Below, piece after piece: positions 8,950 through 18,542 of a stretch of 64,000 bases of DNA. The translations under genes and the position numbers were made by a program. This stretch comes from JAJKIP01 sp037200685 (GTDB lineage Bacteria > Bacteroidota > Bacteroidia > Chitinophagales > Chitinophagaceae). Each line of letters starts with the position of its first letter. The stretch's first letter is position 1. Below the pieces are notes generated by a model. The model ran no database searches. It was not told the origin of the DNA and was given only the letters and a program-made list of their open reading frames with translations. The stretch spans positions 129,630 through 193,629 of the forward strand of contig JBBCIG010000015.1 of NCBI GenBank assembly GCA_037200685.1. The letters are read 5' to 3'.

Positions 8950-11709
8950 TTAATTAGTTTTTCCTGGCATTTTATTAAATGTCCATGATACACGGAATAA
9001 AAAATAACGTGCAATCCTGTCAAACCGTTCTTCACTGATGTAATTACTATTGATCGTTCTGTTAAAACCAAGGTTCTGGTTTAATAAATCATGAGCGATG
9101 ATACCAATGTCCAGTACTTTATCTTTAAGGAATTTGCGGTGCAGTTCAGCGTTCCAAACAATAATGGTAGTGCCGTCGGGAAATGCGTTGGTTTTTTCCT
9201 GCAGGTTAAGATCAATATCAGAACTGAGGTCCAAATTCAGTGGTAATTTTATATACCCGTTGGCCTGTCCGCCATAGGTCCAGTAATTGTTATTTGTAGC
9301 GGGAGTAAGCGATGACTTGGATATATTCCTTGAAATTCTTGGACGAATATTAAAATTGTATTTATCAACAATGGAATAACGTATGCCGTAACTCAAAGAG
9401 AAAGTAGTGTATGTATTTATATTTTGACTGTTGTTCCAAAAATTCACTGAGCGGCCACCGTTTGCACTAGGTTGTATTTCATGTATCAATTTTTTATCTC
9501 CTTCACCGGAGAACCAGCCAGCATAAAAGTTCCAATTATTATTACCTTTTACATTGACCGGCTTGTAAGTTGTTTTGCCCGTAATTAAATCAAAAGTACC
9601 CTGGTTAACAATTGCATTATTTGTAAAAGAAATACCGCCATTTCCATAAATATATCGTCCTTTTAAAACTTTGTAATCGTTGAAAGATAAATTTAAACTA
9701 TGCCTGAAGCCAACTTTCAAATCAGGATTGCCCTCATAAATGACAAGGTTGTCGTTATTGTTGCGAAGCGGTTGAAGTTGCGTGATAGAAGGTTGTACAG
9801 TATTTCCGCGATATGAAATTGAAACACCTGTTTGTGGCTTAAACCTGTACGCAACCTGTGCCTGTGGGGTAAAACCCGTGAAATTATATGTTGTTTTCTT
9901 AGCCAGGTCAAGATTATTAAGATTAAGACGGATAGCAGAAAGACCTGCTCCAAAAGCAGTCCTCAATTTTTTGCCAACATATCTTGCGGTAACAGTCCCG
10001 CTGTTCGACAAAGCATCCAGGTCGAAGTTATTGCTAAACTCAACGTTACGCTTTGAATACACACTCGCAACTTTATCATAACTATTCCGGTGAGAAATAG
10101 AATTATTACTATTAAGGCTGTACTCAGTCACAATGTTCCATTGGGCATTCAGTGGTTCACTATAGGTAATTCTTGCACCAAGGGTTGTAGAATTGCCGGC
10201 ATTAATTTTTAATTGATCGGTAAGAGCAGTTGAATCAAGCATACCGTTCTTATAAAAGCGGGCAGTTGCAATCAGGTTTCCTTCCTGGTCATCTTCCAGC
10301 AGCCCCAGGCGGAGCGTGGTCAGCAATTGGCGGTCTTTTTTCCTGAACAATTGTTTATAGGTAAGTACATTATCCAACTGCTTCTTCGTGCTTTTAATAT
10401 CGTTGATCCTGTCATTGGTATTTACAAGTTCCTTGTCTTCACTTAATGTTTCGGTATGGGTATCTGTATAGCTATCTTTCATCTTATAAGTCCCCACGGC
10501 CGTATATTTAATGGAAGCAAAAGAATCTATTTTCCATTCATATTTTGCATTTAATACATGTCGTTGGGAGAGGGCTTTACTTCTTGCAATCGAATTGCTA
10601 AAAAAGCTTGTATCCTTTAACAGCGTTTGAGAAATACTGCGGGATGTATTTGTAGTGCCCAGCCTATTATACAGGTAAGAAAGGTTTAGTTTATTTTTGT
10701 CCTCATTCCATTTATTGCCGAATAAAGCCCCAACAGTGGCAGCAGTCGGTATGCCTTTGAGATTGTAGTCATTAAAATCATTATCCTGGTCACCATAACT
10801 GTAATAGTATCCATTAATCTCGTCATACTCATAATCGTCTTCAATACCCAGCTTATTTCTTTCTTCCCATCCCAATTCACCTGTATTGAAATTACTTCTT
10901 GTTCCATACACCGAAAACTTCTTATTGCCCTGGAATATATTGTACATCATTTTTGCGTTCAGCATCTTCTTAAAATCGGTGCTGCCCACCAGGTTGCCAA
11001 AGTATCCTTTCTTTGCGCTTTCTTTTAATTTAATATTAATCGTTTTTCCATCCCCCGAAGCGCCAATGCCTTTCAATTGGTCCTGCTCTGTCTTTGTATC
11101 AAATACCTGTACTTTATCTACTGCTTTCGCACCGATATTTTGCGTCGCGATGGTGGGATCTTCTCCGAAAAATTCTTCGCCATCCACCAATACTTTATCG
11201 ACTCTTTTTCCCTGCGATGTTATTTCACCTTTACTGTTTACCTGCATGCCGGGTATTTGTTTCAGCAAGTCTTCTACTGTAGCGCCTTCCCTTACTTTAA
11301 AACTATCGGCCGTAAACTCCGTGGTATCACCCATGATCCTTATCGCCCTGTTATTTCTTATTACCACTTCCTGTAACAATACGCTTTTCTGAGTGAGGGG
11401 AACAGCACCAATATCCAATACCTGAGAAGGAACTAACGTTATTTTATCGCCGTAATCAGCAAATTTGGGATACGTAATCAGCAACACATATTCACCTGAA
11501 GCAATATTGCTGATATTAAAATTTCCCTGGTTATCAGAACGACTGTATTTTACCAATAAAGAATCGGAACTGCGCAAAAGGGAAATGACTGCATGTGGAA
11601 GATTTTTTTTATCGAGGGTATCCCGTATGGATCCTTTTATGGACGAAGATTGGCTTATTGCTGCGAAAGACATGCAGGTAAAGCAGATAACATAGAAAAG
11701 TTGTTTCAT
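8950..11709 (-). CDS. TonB-dependent-receptor-like outer membrane beta-barrel protein
   Basis: 919 residues. Signal peptide at 1-19 (MKQLFYVICFTCMSFAAISQ), then a carboxypeptidase-regulatory-like Ig domain (about 23-105: IKGSIRDTLDKKNLPHA...YVLLITYPKF), a plug domain (about 120-220: VEDLLKQIPGMQVNSKGEIT, KVLVDGEEFFGEDP), then a long beta-barrel with many aromatic strands ending in RVSWTFN. Predicted outer-membrane transporter or peptide-related receptor; ligand unknown. Together with the GLPGLI gene it forms a two-gene unit inserted, on the opposite strand, between glgC and glgB. Confidence 0.85.
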   Translation of the reverse strand: MKQLFYVICFTCMSFAAISQSSSIKGSIRDTLDKKNLPHAVISLLRSSDSLLVKYSRSDNQGNFNISNIASGEYVLLITYPKFADYGDKITLVPSQVLDIGAVPLTQKSVLLQEVVIRNNRAIRIMGDTTEFTADSFKVREGATVEDLLKQIPGMQVNSKGEITSQGKRVDKVLVDGEEFFGEDPTIATQNIGAKAVDKVQVFDTKTEQDQLKGIGASGDGKTINIKLKESAKKGYFGNLVGSTDFKKMLNAKMMYNIFQGNKKFSVYGTRSNFNTGELGWEERNKLGIEDDYEYDEINGYYYSYGDQDNDFNDYNLKGIPTAATVGALFGNKWNEDKNKLNLSYLYNRLGTTNTSRSISQTLLKDTSFFSNSIARSKALSQRHVLNAKYEWKIDSFASIKYTAVGTYKMKDSYTDTHTETLSEDKELVNTNDRINDIKSTKKQLDNVLTYKQLFRKKDRQLLTTLRLGLLEDDQEGNLIATARFYKNGMLDSTALTDQLKINAGNSTTLGARITYSEPLNAQWNIVTEYSLNSNNSISHRNSYDKVASVYSKRNVEFSNNFDLDALSNSGTVTARYVGKKLRTAFGAGLSAIRLNLNNLDLAKKTTYNFTGFTPQAQVAYRFKPQTGVSISYRGNTVQPSITQLQPLRNNNDNLVIYEGNPDLKVGFRHSLNLSFNDYKVLKGRYIYGNGGISFTNNAIVNQGTFDLITGKTTYKPVNVKGNNNWNFYAGWFSGEGDKKLIHEIQPSANGGRSVNFWNNSQNINTYTTFSLSYGIRYSIVDKYNFNIRPRISRNISKSSLTPATNNNYWTYGGQANGYIKLPLNLDLSSDIDLNLQEKTNAFPDGTTIIVWNAELHRKFLKDKVLDIGIIAHDLLNQNLGFNRTINSNYISEERFDRIARYFLFRVSWTFNKMPGKTN

Positions 11710-11780
11710 GGCTTTGGTTTGGCTTACTTAAATGTTATGCTATCTGAATCAGACCTGAAAAGAATGCTATATAGGCGCAG

Positions 11781-11788
11781 CAAAAATA
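11781..11788 (-). promoter_or_regulatory. Possible -7 element for the receptor/GLPGLI operon
   Basis: The minus strand reads TATTTTTG, matching the Bacteroidota TAnnTTTG consensus, about 70 bp before the receptor start. No TTG is seen at the right distance upstream. Confidence 0.4.
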
Positions 11789-11893
11789 TGATTCCAGGCC
11801 TATTTTTATAATTACTTAGCTTATAATGCTGTTAATGTTTCAATAAAAATCCGTAAGTTGTATGAGACGCCGAAAAAATAAAATTCCATACGA

Positions 11894-13870
11894 ATGAACG
11901 AAAAAAAAGATATCGAACAGGAAAAGCAAGTTTTAAAGTATGAGGAAACGCATTACATCGACACCTCCAATCCTGTATGGAATTATTCATTGCTTACTGA
12001 TACTGATGTAAAAAACTACCAGCAGGGAACGCATTATTCTTTATATAAAAAATTCGGCCCGCATTCTATACAAGTCAACGATGTATGGGGCATGTATTTC
12101 TGCGTATGGGCGCCGAATGCAACAGATGTATCCGTAATGGGACATTTTAATAAATGGAAACCGCAGGAATATAATTTGTTTCCACGTTGGGATAAAAGTG
12201 GCATTTGGGAAGGATTCATTCCTTTATTTAAATTAGGCGAAGCATATAAATACCATATTGTCGGTTACGAAGGAAGAGAGACGGATAAAGGAGATCCGTT
12301 CGCACATTTTTGGGAGATGCGGCCATTCACTGCTTCCATCACATGGGATATGCATTATGAATGGAAGGATGCGGAATGGATGAAGAAAAGAAAAAAACAT
12401 AATGCATTGAACGCTCCATGGAGTGTGTATGAAGTTCACCTGGCCAGTTGGCAACGGCCCGATAAAAACGATGAAGAAACATATAATACGTACGACCAGA
12501 TAACAGAGCGGCTTGTTCCTTATGTAAAAGAAATGGGGTTCACACATGTGGAGCTGATGCCGGTGATGGAACATCCGTTTGATGGAAGCTGGGGTTATCA
12601 ATGCACGGGTTTTTTTGCACCTACGTCGCGGTTTGGTGATCCGCAGGGATTGATGCGGTTGGTAGATGCATTTCATGCCGCAGGTATTGGTGTTATTCTT
12701 GACTGGGTGCCTTCCCATTTTCCATATGATGCACACGGCCTTTATATGTTTGATGGTACGCATACTTATGAATATGCGGATATGCGCAAAGGATTTCATC
12801 CCGATTGGAACAGCTATATATTTAATTATAAAAGAGGAGAGGTAAAATCATTCCTGATCAGCAGCGCACGATTTTGGTTCGACCTGTTTCATATCGATGG
12901 CATGCGGGTGGATGCAGTAAGCTCGATGCTGAAATTAAATTATTCAAGGGAAGAAGGAGAGTGGGAACCGAACGAATTTGGAGGCGATGGTAATTTGGAA
13001 GCGATCGCATTTATCAAAGATTTGAATGAAACGATTTACCGTGATTTTCCCGACACTCAAACTATCGCTGAAGAAGCGACCGACTGGCCTGGTATATCAA
13101 GACCAACAACGAATGATGGTTTGGGATTTGGTATGAAATGGATGATGGGATGGATGCATGATACATTGGATTATTTCAAACTCGATCCGATAGAACGGCA
13201 ATCTTATCAGAATAAGTTTTCATTCAGCATGATGTATTATTATGATGAAAACTTCATGCTTCCATTAAGCCATGATGAAGTAGTGCATGGCAAAAGCCCG
13301 ATGATCTATAAAATGCCCGGCGATGAATGGCAAAAATTCGCTAATCTCCGTTTGCTTTATACCTACATGTGGACACATCCGGGGGCAAGGCTTTTATTTA
13401 TGGGAAATGAGTTCGGCCAAACAACTGAATGGAATTATAAATCAGAATTGAACTGGGCTTTATTGGAGCATGATCCGCATAAATTACTTAAGAATTGTGT
13501 AACCGGTTTAAATGAACTTTTACAAAATGAGCCGGCTTTATATGAAAACCAGTTTAGTGAAGAAGGATTCGAATGGATTGACCTGAATCACAGGGACGAA
13601 TCAGTGATCGTCTATCGCCGGAAAGGAAAGAAAGAGAAGGACGATTTATTGGTAATTCTTAATATGACTCCCGTGGTACGTATTGATTGGGATATTTACA
13701 TAAGGGGAAAGTATTACGAGAAAGAAATATTCAACAGTGACAGCAAAACCTATTGGGGAACTGGTGACGTATTTAACCCTGATATACGATGGGAGCTTGT
13801 CGATAAGGACCAGGAAATGTATCGCATTAGGATAAATTTACCAGCCCTTGCTGGGATAATTCTTAAATAA
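11894..13870 (+). CDS. glgB: 1,4-alpha-glucan branching enzyme
   Basis: Adds alpha-1,6 branches to glycogen (GH13). 658 residues. An N-terminal CBM48 domain (about 45-150; WAPNATDVSVMGHFNKW) precedes the catalytic barrel. The catalytic residues are visible: nucleophile Asp340 in DGMRVDAVSSML, acid/base Glu393 in TIAEEATDWPG, and Asp461 in LSHDEVVHGKSPM. The C-terminal beta domain ends NLPALAGIILK. No long N-terminal extension of the E. coli type is present. Transcribed alone after the divergent receptor gene; functionally completes the glgA-glgC set. Confidence 0.95.
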   Translation: MNEKKDIEQEKQVLKYEETHYIDTSNPVWNYSLLTDTDVKNYQQGTHYSLYKKFGPHSIQVNDVWGMYFCVWAPNATDVSVMGHFNKWKPQEYNLFPRWDKSGIWEGFIPLFKLGEAYKYHIVGYEGRETDKGDPFAHFWEMRPFTASITWDMHYEWKDAEWMKKRKKHNALNAPWSVYEVHLASWQRPDKNDEETYNTYDQITERLVPYVKEMGFTHVELMPVMEHPFDGSWGYQCTGFFAPTSRFGDPQGLMRLVDAFHAAGIGVILDWVPSHFPYDAHGLYMFDGTHTYEYADMRKGFHPDWNSYIFNYKRGEVKSFLISSARFWFDLFHIDGMRVDAVSSMLKLNYSREEGEWEPNEFGGDGNLEAIAFIKDLNETIYRDFPDTQTIAEEATDWPGISRPTTNDGLGFGMKWMMGWMHDTLDYFKLDPIERQSYQNKFSFSMMYYYDENFMLPLSHDEVVHGKSPMIYKMPGDEWQKFANLRLLYTYMWTHPGARLLFMGNEFGQTTEWNYKSELNWALLEHDPHKLLKNCVTGLNELLQNEPALYENQFSEEGFEWIDLNHRDESVIVYRRKGKKEKDDLLVILNMTPVVRIDWDIYIRGKYYEKEIFNSDSKTYWGTGDVFNPDIRWELVDKDQEMYRIRINLPALAGIILK

Positions 13871-13975
13871 AAAGTAGCTTTGTATTGACAAAACCGCAGG
13901 GAAATACAGTGATGGACTTATGAAAGTCAATACTGAATTTACTTGTAGAAAAGCCTCAGTAACAAACAATACCTT

Positions 13976-15031
13976 ATGACCAACCGAATTCTTTTCTTGT
14001 TGTGTATGCTCAGCAGTTCGCTGGCATTCTCGCAAACACAAAGCGTCAATCAACCCATCAAAATTGCTGATAGTTCCGATTATTTTTTCCAAAAAGGATT
14101 ACAGGAAAAAAAGGCGGGTCGCAAATTAGAGTCAGTAAAGAATTTTGAAAAAGCAAAAAATTTCGATTCAACGAATAAAGAGATTGTTGCAGAGTTAGCA
14201 TCGGCTTATTATGATATGAGACGGTATAACCAGGCGATCAGCAATTATAAAAAGCTGGTGGAATTGGGTGATGTATCCGCTGCTACTTACAAACAATTAC
14301 TCCTACTATCTTTTAATTTCAAAAAATATGATGAGGTGAAATTGTATGCCGAAAAATTAAAGAAAGCGGATGCGAACGAAAAAATAAATTTCTATCTCGG
14401 TAAAGCAAATTACGAAGAGGAGAATTATGGCGATGCCATTAAATACCTGGAACTGGCTGCTAAAGAGGAACCACAGAATGCAGAAATTCCTTACATGGTT
14501 GCCCGCAGCTATGCCGATATGCAAAACTACAAACTATCGATTCCTTTCTTTCAAAAAGCTATCACATTAGACACAACAAAAAATTACTGGGTATATGAAA
14601 TGAGCCTGATGTATTATGCCCTGCATGATGATAAGAACTCGTTGAAATATATGTTGCAGGCAGGGGAGAGGGGATATAAAAGAGATAACGATTACTTAGA
14701 GAATCTTGGTATTGCTTACCTGAACGTTGGCCAGTTTGACGAAGGAGTTAAAATACTGGAAGAGTTATTAAAGAAAAGGCCCAGCGATATGAATATTTTA
14801 AATATGGTGGCCGAAGCTTACTATAATAAAGGTAAATATCAACCAGCGATTGATTATTGGGACCAGGTACTTTCCATTGACAAACAAAATGCTTCTGCTT
14901 TATATATGATCGGGATGAGTTACCAGAAAAAAGGAGAGAAGGAAAAAGGTATCCGGCTTTGTGATAAAGCGATTGAAATGGACCCAACACTTTCTTCTTT
15001 GAAACAGAAACAAATGACGATGGGGATGTAA
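13976..15031 (+). CDS. Secreted TPR-repeat protein
   Basis: 351 residues with a signal peptide (MTNRILFLLCMLSSSLAFSQ) and about eight tetratricopeptide repeats covering most of the chain, for example KLESVKNFEKAKNFDSTNKE, YNQAISNYKKLVELGDVSAA and YQPAIDYWDQVLSIDKQNAS. TPR proteins scaffold protein complexes; a periplasmic location is expected from the signal. The partner cannot be told. It begins 105 bp after glgB. Confidence 0.8.
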   Translation: MTNRILFLLCMLSSSLAFSQTQSVNQPIKIADSSDYFFQKGLQEKKAGRKLESVKNFEKAKNFDSTNKEIVAELASAYYDMRRYNQAISNYKKLVELGDVSAATYKQLLLLSFNFKKYDEVKLYAEKLKKADANEKINFYLGKANYEEENYGDAIKYLELAAKEEPQNAEIPYMVARSYADMQNYKLSIPFFQKAITLDTTKNYWVYEMSLMYYALHDDKNSLKYMLQAGERGYKRDNDYLENLGIAYLNVGQFDEGVKILEELLKKRPSDMNILNMVAEAYYNKGKYQPAIDYWDQVLSIDKQNASALYMIGMSYQKKGEKEKGIRLCDKAIEMDPTLSSLKQKQMTMGM

Positions 15032-15132
15032 AAATTGGAGATCTACGGTTAACAAACCCTGGTTGTCTAATATTTTTGGCGGGTTTTGAAAGTCTGTTAA
15101 ATTGTGTAATTTCATAAAGTAATAAATAAACA

Positions 15133-15375
15133 ATGGCAGAACCGATAGCTGATAATCAAAATAAACTTACCAATCTTCAGTTGGAATTTCTAAAAAGCCT
15201 GAAATACCTGGCTACAGAAAAACAATTGGCGGATATCAAATCGCTGATAAGATTTTATTTTTCCCAAAAGTTAGATGAAGCCATTGAAAAAACTGAAAAG
15301 AATAAAGAGTATACTGCTCTGATTTATGAAAGCTGGTTGACGAATAATACAGGTATCAACCCTGCCGGCAAGTAA
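15133..15375 (+). CDS. Small protein upstream of PIN toxin, putative antitoxin
   Basis: 80 residues, mostly helical and charged (LEFLKSLKYLATEKQLADIKSLIRFYFSQKLDEAIEK). I do not recognise a family. Its stop overlaps the start of the PIN gene (TAATG), the classic layout of a toxin-antitoxin pair, so an antitoxin role is inferred from position. The basic/helical N-terminal part could contact DNA or the toxin. Confidence 0.6.
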   Translation: MAEPIADNQNKLTNLQLEFLKSLKYLATEKQLADIKSLIRFYFSQKLDEAIEKTEKNKEYTALIYESWLTNNTGINPAGK

Positions 15376-15785
15376 TGAAAATTGTAATTGATACAAACTG
15401 TCTGTTAAGTTGTATCGGCAAAAAATCTCCTTACCGGAATGTGTTTGATGCTTTTCTTGAAGACAGGATCATTATTTGCGCCAACACTGAAATTCTGTTA
15501 GAGTATGAAGAAACATTTAATCGCTTTTGGGGCCCGGAAGTAACTAATAATTTATTGGCCTTGTTTGAAGCAAGCGATAATTTTGAACAAATAACGGTTT
15601 ACTATAATTGGCAGTTAATCAGTAAAGATAAAGACGATAATAAATTTATTGATACTTATATCGCTTCAAAAGCGGATTTACTAGTTTCAAATGATTCGGC
15701 TGTTACTGCATTGGTTGACAATAGCTTTCCGCCATTAAACATTATAACTTTACAGGAATTCAGTAACATGCTGAAGCCGCAATAA
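15375..15785 (+). CDS. PIN-domain ribonuclease, putative toxin
   Basis: 136 residues. The PIN signature MKIVIDTNCLL places the first metal-binding Asp at residue 6; further acidic residues lie in EILLEYEETF and in KDKDDNKFIDTYIASKADLLVSND, which matches the C-terminal acidic motif of the PIN fold. Such enzymes cleave RNA and usually act as toxins of a VapBC-like pair. Start overlaps the upstream gene by one base. It is convergent with argS, leaving a 15-bp gap. Confidence 0.8.
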   Translation: MKIVIDTNCLLSCIGKKSPYRNVFDAFLEDRIIICANTEILLEYEETFNRFWGPEVTNNLLALFEASDNFEQITVYYNWQLISKDKDDNKFIDTYIASKADLLVSNDSAVTALVDNSFPPLNIITLQEFSNMLKPQ

Positions 15786-15800
15786 TATAATTTAGATTCA

Positions 15801-17594
15801 TTACATTCTTTCCGGCACCCTGATTCCTAAAAGGTTCATCGCAGCTGCAATAGTACCCGCTGTCAATGCACATATTTGTAAACGTAATTGCTTTTTTTCT
15901 TCAGATTCCGCATTCATTACCGAATGTTCTGTATAAAACGTATTGAACTTTTTCGCCACATCAAAAATATAAATTGCAAGAATAGAAGGATTATGCTCAG
16001 TTAGCGCCTGTTCTAAAATCGTTTCATATTGTTCTAATAAAACGATCAGTTCTTTTTCAAGTTTTAAAAGTGAGTAAGAGTTTTGCTTATCTCCAATTAT
16101 AGATTTGCCGTTACTATCTGCTTCTTTCTTCAATATAGACTTGATCCTCGCATGCGTGTATTGTACAAAAGGCCCGGTAAACCCATGAAAATCTATCGAT
16201 TCTTCCGGGTTAAAAATCATTTTCTTTTTAGGATCCACCCGCAGCAGGAAAAATTTCAATGCACCTAATGCAATGGTATCATACAACTCTTTTAATTCCA
16301 TTTCGGTAAAGTCTTTTACCTTACCCAGTTCTTCCGTTTTATTCTTTGCCACATTTACCATTTCTTCCACCATCTCATCCGCATCGACTACAGTGCCTTC
16401 CCGGCTTTTCATTCTGCCACTTGGCAATTCCACCATGCCATAGCTCAAATGATAAATACCATCCGCATAGGGCTTGCCTAATTTTTGTAAGATCAGCTTC
16501 AGCACTTTCATGTGATAGTTCTGTTCATCAGCTATCACATAAATGCTCTGATCATATTTAAACTCTTCGTATTTCTGTTGAGCTAATCCAAGGTCTTGTG
16601 TCATATAAACCGAAGTGCCATCTTTTCTCAACACCAGTTTTTCATCAAGCCCTTCTTTGGTAAGGTCTATCCAAACGCTGCCATCTTCTCTTTTATAAAA
16701 AACCCCTTTCTGCAATCCTTCTTCTACAAATTCTTTTCCTAATAAGTAAGTATTGCTTTCGTAATACATTTTTTGAAAGTCGGCGCCGATTCGTTTATAC
16801 GTTACATCAAAACCTTCGTACACCCAACTATTCATTTTTTCCCAAAGCGCTATCACTTCAGGTTTCCCATTTTCCCAATCAAGCAGCATCTGCTGCGTTC
16901 CTTTCATGATCGGCGCTTCTTTTTCAGCATCTTCTTTTTTCATTCCGCCTGCTATCAATTCTTCTACCTGCCTTTTATATTCATCGTTGAACTTTACATA
17001 ATACTCACCCACAAAATGATCACCCTTTGTATGCGTTGATTGCGGCGTCGCCCCATCAGCAAACAATTGCCATGCGATCATACTTTTACAGATATGAATA
17101 CCCCGGTCATTAACGATGCAACTCTTGATCACATCATATCCCGAAGCTTTCAGCATTTGCGCCACACTCCATCCCAAAAAAATATTTCTTAAATGGCCAA
17201 GGTGTAAAGGTTTATTCGTGTTGGGTGAAGAATACTCCACCATTACTTTTTTCCCGTTTGGCGGTTGCTGGCCCAATTGTTTATTAGCAGATGATGATTC
17301 CAGGAAATTGACCCAGTAACTGTCAGTGATAGTGAGGTTCAAAAAACCTTTGATAATATTATGACCGGAAATGAGATCAGCATTGTTCCGGCTGAGATAA
17401 TCGCCTATTTCATTTCCCAGTTTCTCCGGCGACAACTTCAGTTGTTTTACAAAAGAAAAAAGCACCAGCGTATAATCGCCTTCAAACTCCGGCTTGGTGA
17501 TATTAATAGTAAGATCGGCCGGCTTTACATCCTGTTTGTACAATTCCTGCAGCGCCGTTACCACCTTTGCTTTCAACTCGTTGACAATGCTCAT
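15801..17594 (-). CDS. argS: Arginyl-tRNA synthetase
   Basis: Charges tRNA-Arg with arginine. 597 residues, normal length. N-terminal Add-1 domain (about 1-90), then the class I HIGH motif as HLGH at residues 131-134 in TNKPLHLGHLRN; the KMSKS position carries the ArgRS-type form SGRMKSREGTVV. A C-terminal anticodon-binding DALR domain ends with the family-typical NLLGIRVPERM. A Bacteroidota-type promoter lies just upstream. Monocistronic by context. Confidence 0.97.
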   Translation of the reverse strand: MSIVNELKAKVVTALQELYKQDVKPADLTINITKPEFEGDYTLVLFSFVKQLKLSPEKLGNEIGDYLSRNNADLISGHNIIKGFLNLTITDSYWVNFLESSSANKQLGQQPPNGKKVMVEYSSPNTNKPLHLGHLRNIFLGWSVAQMLKASGYDVIKSCIVNDRGIHICKSMIAWQLFADGATPQSTHTKGDHFVGEYYVKFNDEYKRQVEELIAGGMKKEDAEKEAPIMKGTQQMLLDWENGKPEVIALWEKMNSWVYEGFDVTYKRIGADFQKMYYESNTYLLGKEFVEEGLQKGVFYKREDGSVWIDLTKEGLDEKLVLRKDGTSVYMTQDLGLAQQKYEEFKYDQSIYVIADEQNYHMKVLKLILQKLGKPYADGIYHLSYGMVELPSGRMKSREGTVVDADEMVEEMVNVAKNKTEELGKVKDFTEMELKELYDTIALGALKFFLLRVDPKKKMIFNPEESIDFHGFTGPFVQYTHARIKSILKKEADSNGKSIIGDKQNSYSLLKLEKELIVLLEQYETILEQALTEHNPSILAIYIFDVAKKFNTFYTEHSVMNAESEEKKQLRLQICALTAGTIAAAMNLLGIRVPERM

Positions 17595-17613
17595 CTAAGC
17601 TTTTGATTTTGTG

Positions 17614-17640
17614 CAAAATTACGAGAAACTGTTTTGTCAA
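17614..17640 (-). promoter_or_regulatory. Promoter of argS
   Basis: On the minus strand TTG (17640-17638) precedes TAATTTTG (17621-17614) by 16 bp, matching the Bacteroidota -33/-7 consensus. The -7 element ends 20 bp before the start codon. Confidence 0.65.
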
Positions 17641-17689
17641 AAGGTTTATGGACCGGCTTTAATTAAATACAGGAACACGGCTGGCACGG

Positions 17690-17918
17690 ATATCCGTCGG
17701 GGTGCCGCCACAATGCTGAGTAGAGAACAGAAAGTACAAGAGTGCGACGCAACGAAGCTGATAGTAGCAATGCAGCGGGTTAACAATGCGCCGTCCCGAT
17801 ATACATCGGGATTTCGCTTCGCTCAACAACGAAGCTGATAGTAGTAATGCAGTTGGGTTAATAATGCGCCGTCCCGATTTCCATCGCAATTTCGCTTCGC
17901 TCAAGGACAAGCGAAGCC
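17690..17918 (+). repeat. Dispersed repeat cluster, copy 4, with two tandem ~76-bp units
   Basis: Starts with GTCGGGGTGCCGCCACAATG, runs through GAGTGCGACGCAACGAAGCT at 17740, then two tandem units (about 17750-17823 and 17827-17902). Each unit reads CAACGAAGCTGATAGTAG..AATGCAG...GCGCCGTCCCGAT...ATTTCGCTTCGCT. The first has a hairpin TCCCGAT...ATCGGGA; in the second the right arm is decayed (ATCGCAA). Confidence 0.8.
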
Positions 17919-18006
17919 ATGTGCACAGCAGTCAGTGACAAAAACTACAGCCCGGAACACAATAAATCATTTTTCGCAGTCACTTAGAGATTCAAAAAAT
18001 GGACAT

Positions 18007-18014
18007 TACCTTTG
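18007..18014 (+). promoter_or_regulatory. -7 element before the GtrA-like gene
   Basis: TACCTTTG fits TAnnTTTG. It ends only nine bases before the ATG at 18024, so the transcript would have a very short leader. Confidence 0.55.
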
Positions 18015-18023
18015 CTCCCGAAC

Positions 18024-18542
18024 ATGAGCCGTCATATAAATAATGTAAGGGGTTTCCTTCTCCCCGTTATTGATTTTTTTTATCCGCCCTTCCGGAGAAT
18101 CTTCAACCTCCAGACGTACAGGTATGCCGTGTGCGGCGGTATCAATGCCCTGATCGGGTACATTATATATTATATCACTTTTAAGTATATTTTGCAGGAA
18201 AAGGATCTCGATCTTGGGTTTTATGCTTTTAAGTCGCATATCGCGGCTTTGCTGCTTGCTTTTTGTGTCAGTTTTCCCTGCGGATTTATGTTGCTGAAAT
18301 ACCTGGTATTTAATGACTCGAACATTCGCACCCGTGTGCAATTGTTCCGCTACTTTATGGTGTGCCTCTTTAACCTGGCGCTTAATTATATTTTATTAAA
18401 AATCCTGGTAGAGCGGTTTAATATTTATCCTACCATTGCGCAAATACTCACCATGAGTGTGGTGATCGTTCTCAGTTATCTCGCCCAACGGCATTTTTCT
18501 TTCAAAGCCACTCCCGAAGAAGAAGCGGAAGCTGAGTTATAA
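18024..18542 (+). CDS. GtrA-like membrane protein
   Basis: 172 residues with four membrane helices, arranged as in GtrA family proteins (FNLQTYRYAVCGGINALIGY for the first, YLAQRHFSFK near the end). GtrA-like proteins are thought to move polyprenyl-linked sugars across the inner membrane for glycan modification. I chose ATG 18024 (MSRHINNVRG) over an in-frame TTG at 18012 that falls inside the -7 promoter element. Its stop overlaps the 3' end of the convergent DUF4403 gene by 6 bp. Confidence 0.85.
   Translation: MSRHINNVRGFLLPVIDFFYPPFRRIFNLQTYRYAVCGGINALIGYIIYYITFKYILQEKDLDLGFYAFKSHIAALLLAFCVSFPCGFMLLKYLVFNDSNIRTRVQLFRYFMVCLFNLALNYILLKILVERFNIYPTIAQILTMSVVIVLSYLAQRHFSFKATPEEEAEAEL

Larger units (their letters stand above)
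17607..18005. other. Intergenic region filled by dispersed repeats
   Basis: No gene is seen. It contains the argS promoter, the repeat cluster 17690-17918 and a repeat-free 85 bp before the GtrA promoter. Confidence 0.7.

Noticed and set aside
10886..11392. A 168-codon plus-strand frame opposite the receptor gene
   Set aside because: Hydrophobic shadow of the receptor gene's antisense strand; the minus-strand gene has plug and barrel motifs.
12233..12799. A 188-codon minus-strand frame opposite glgB
   Set aside because: Antisense to an intact enzyme gene with complete catalytic motifs.
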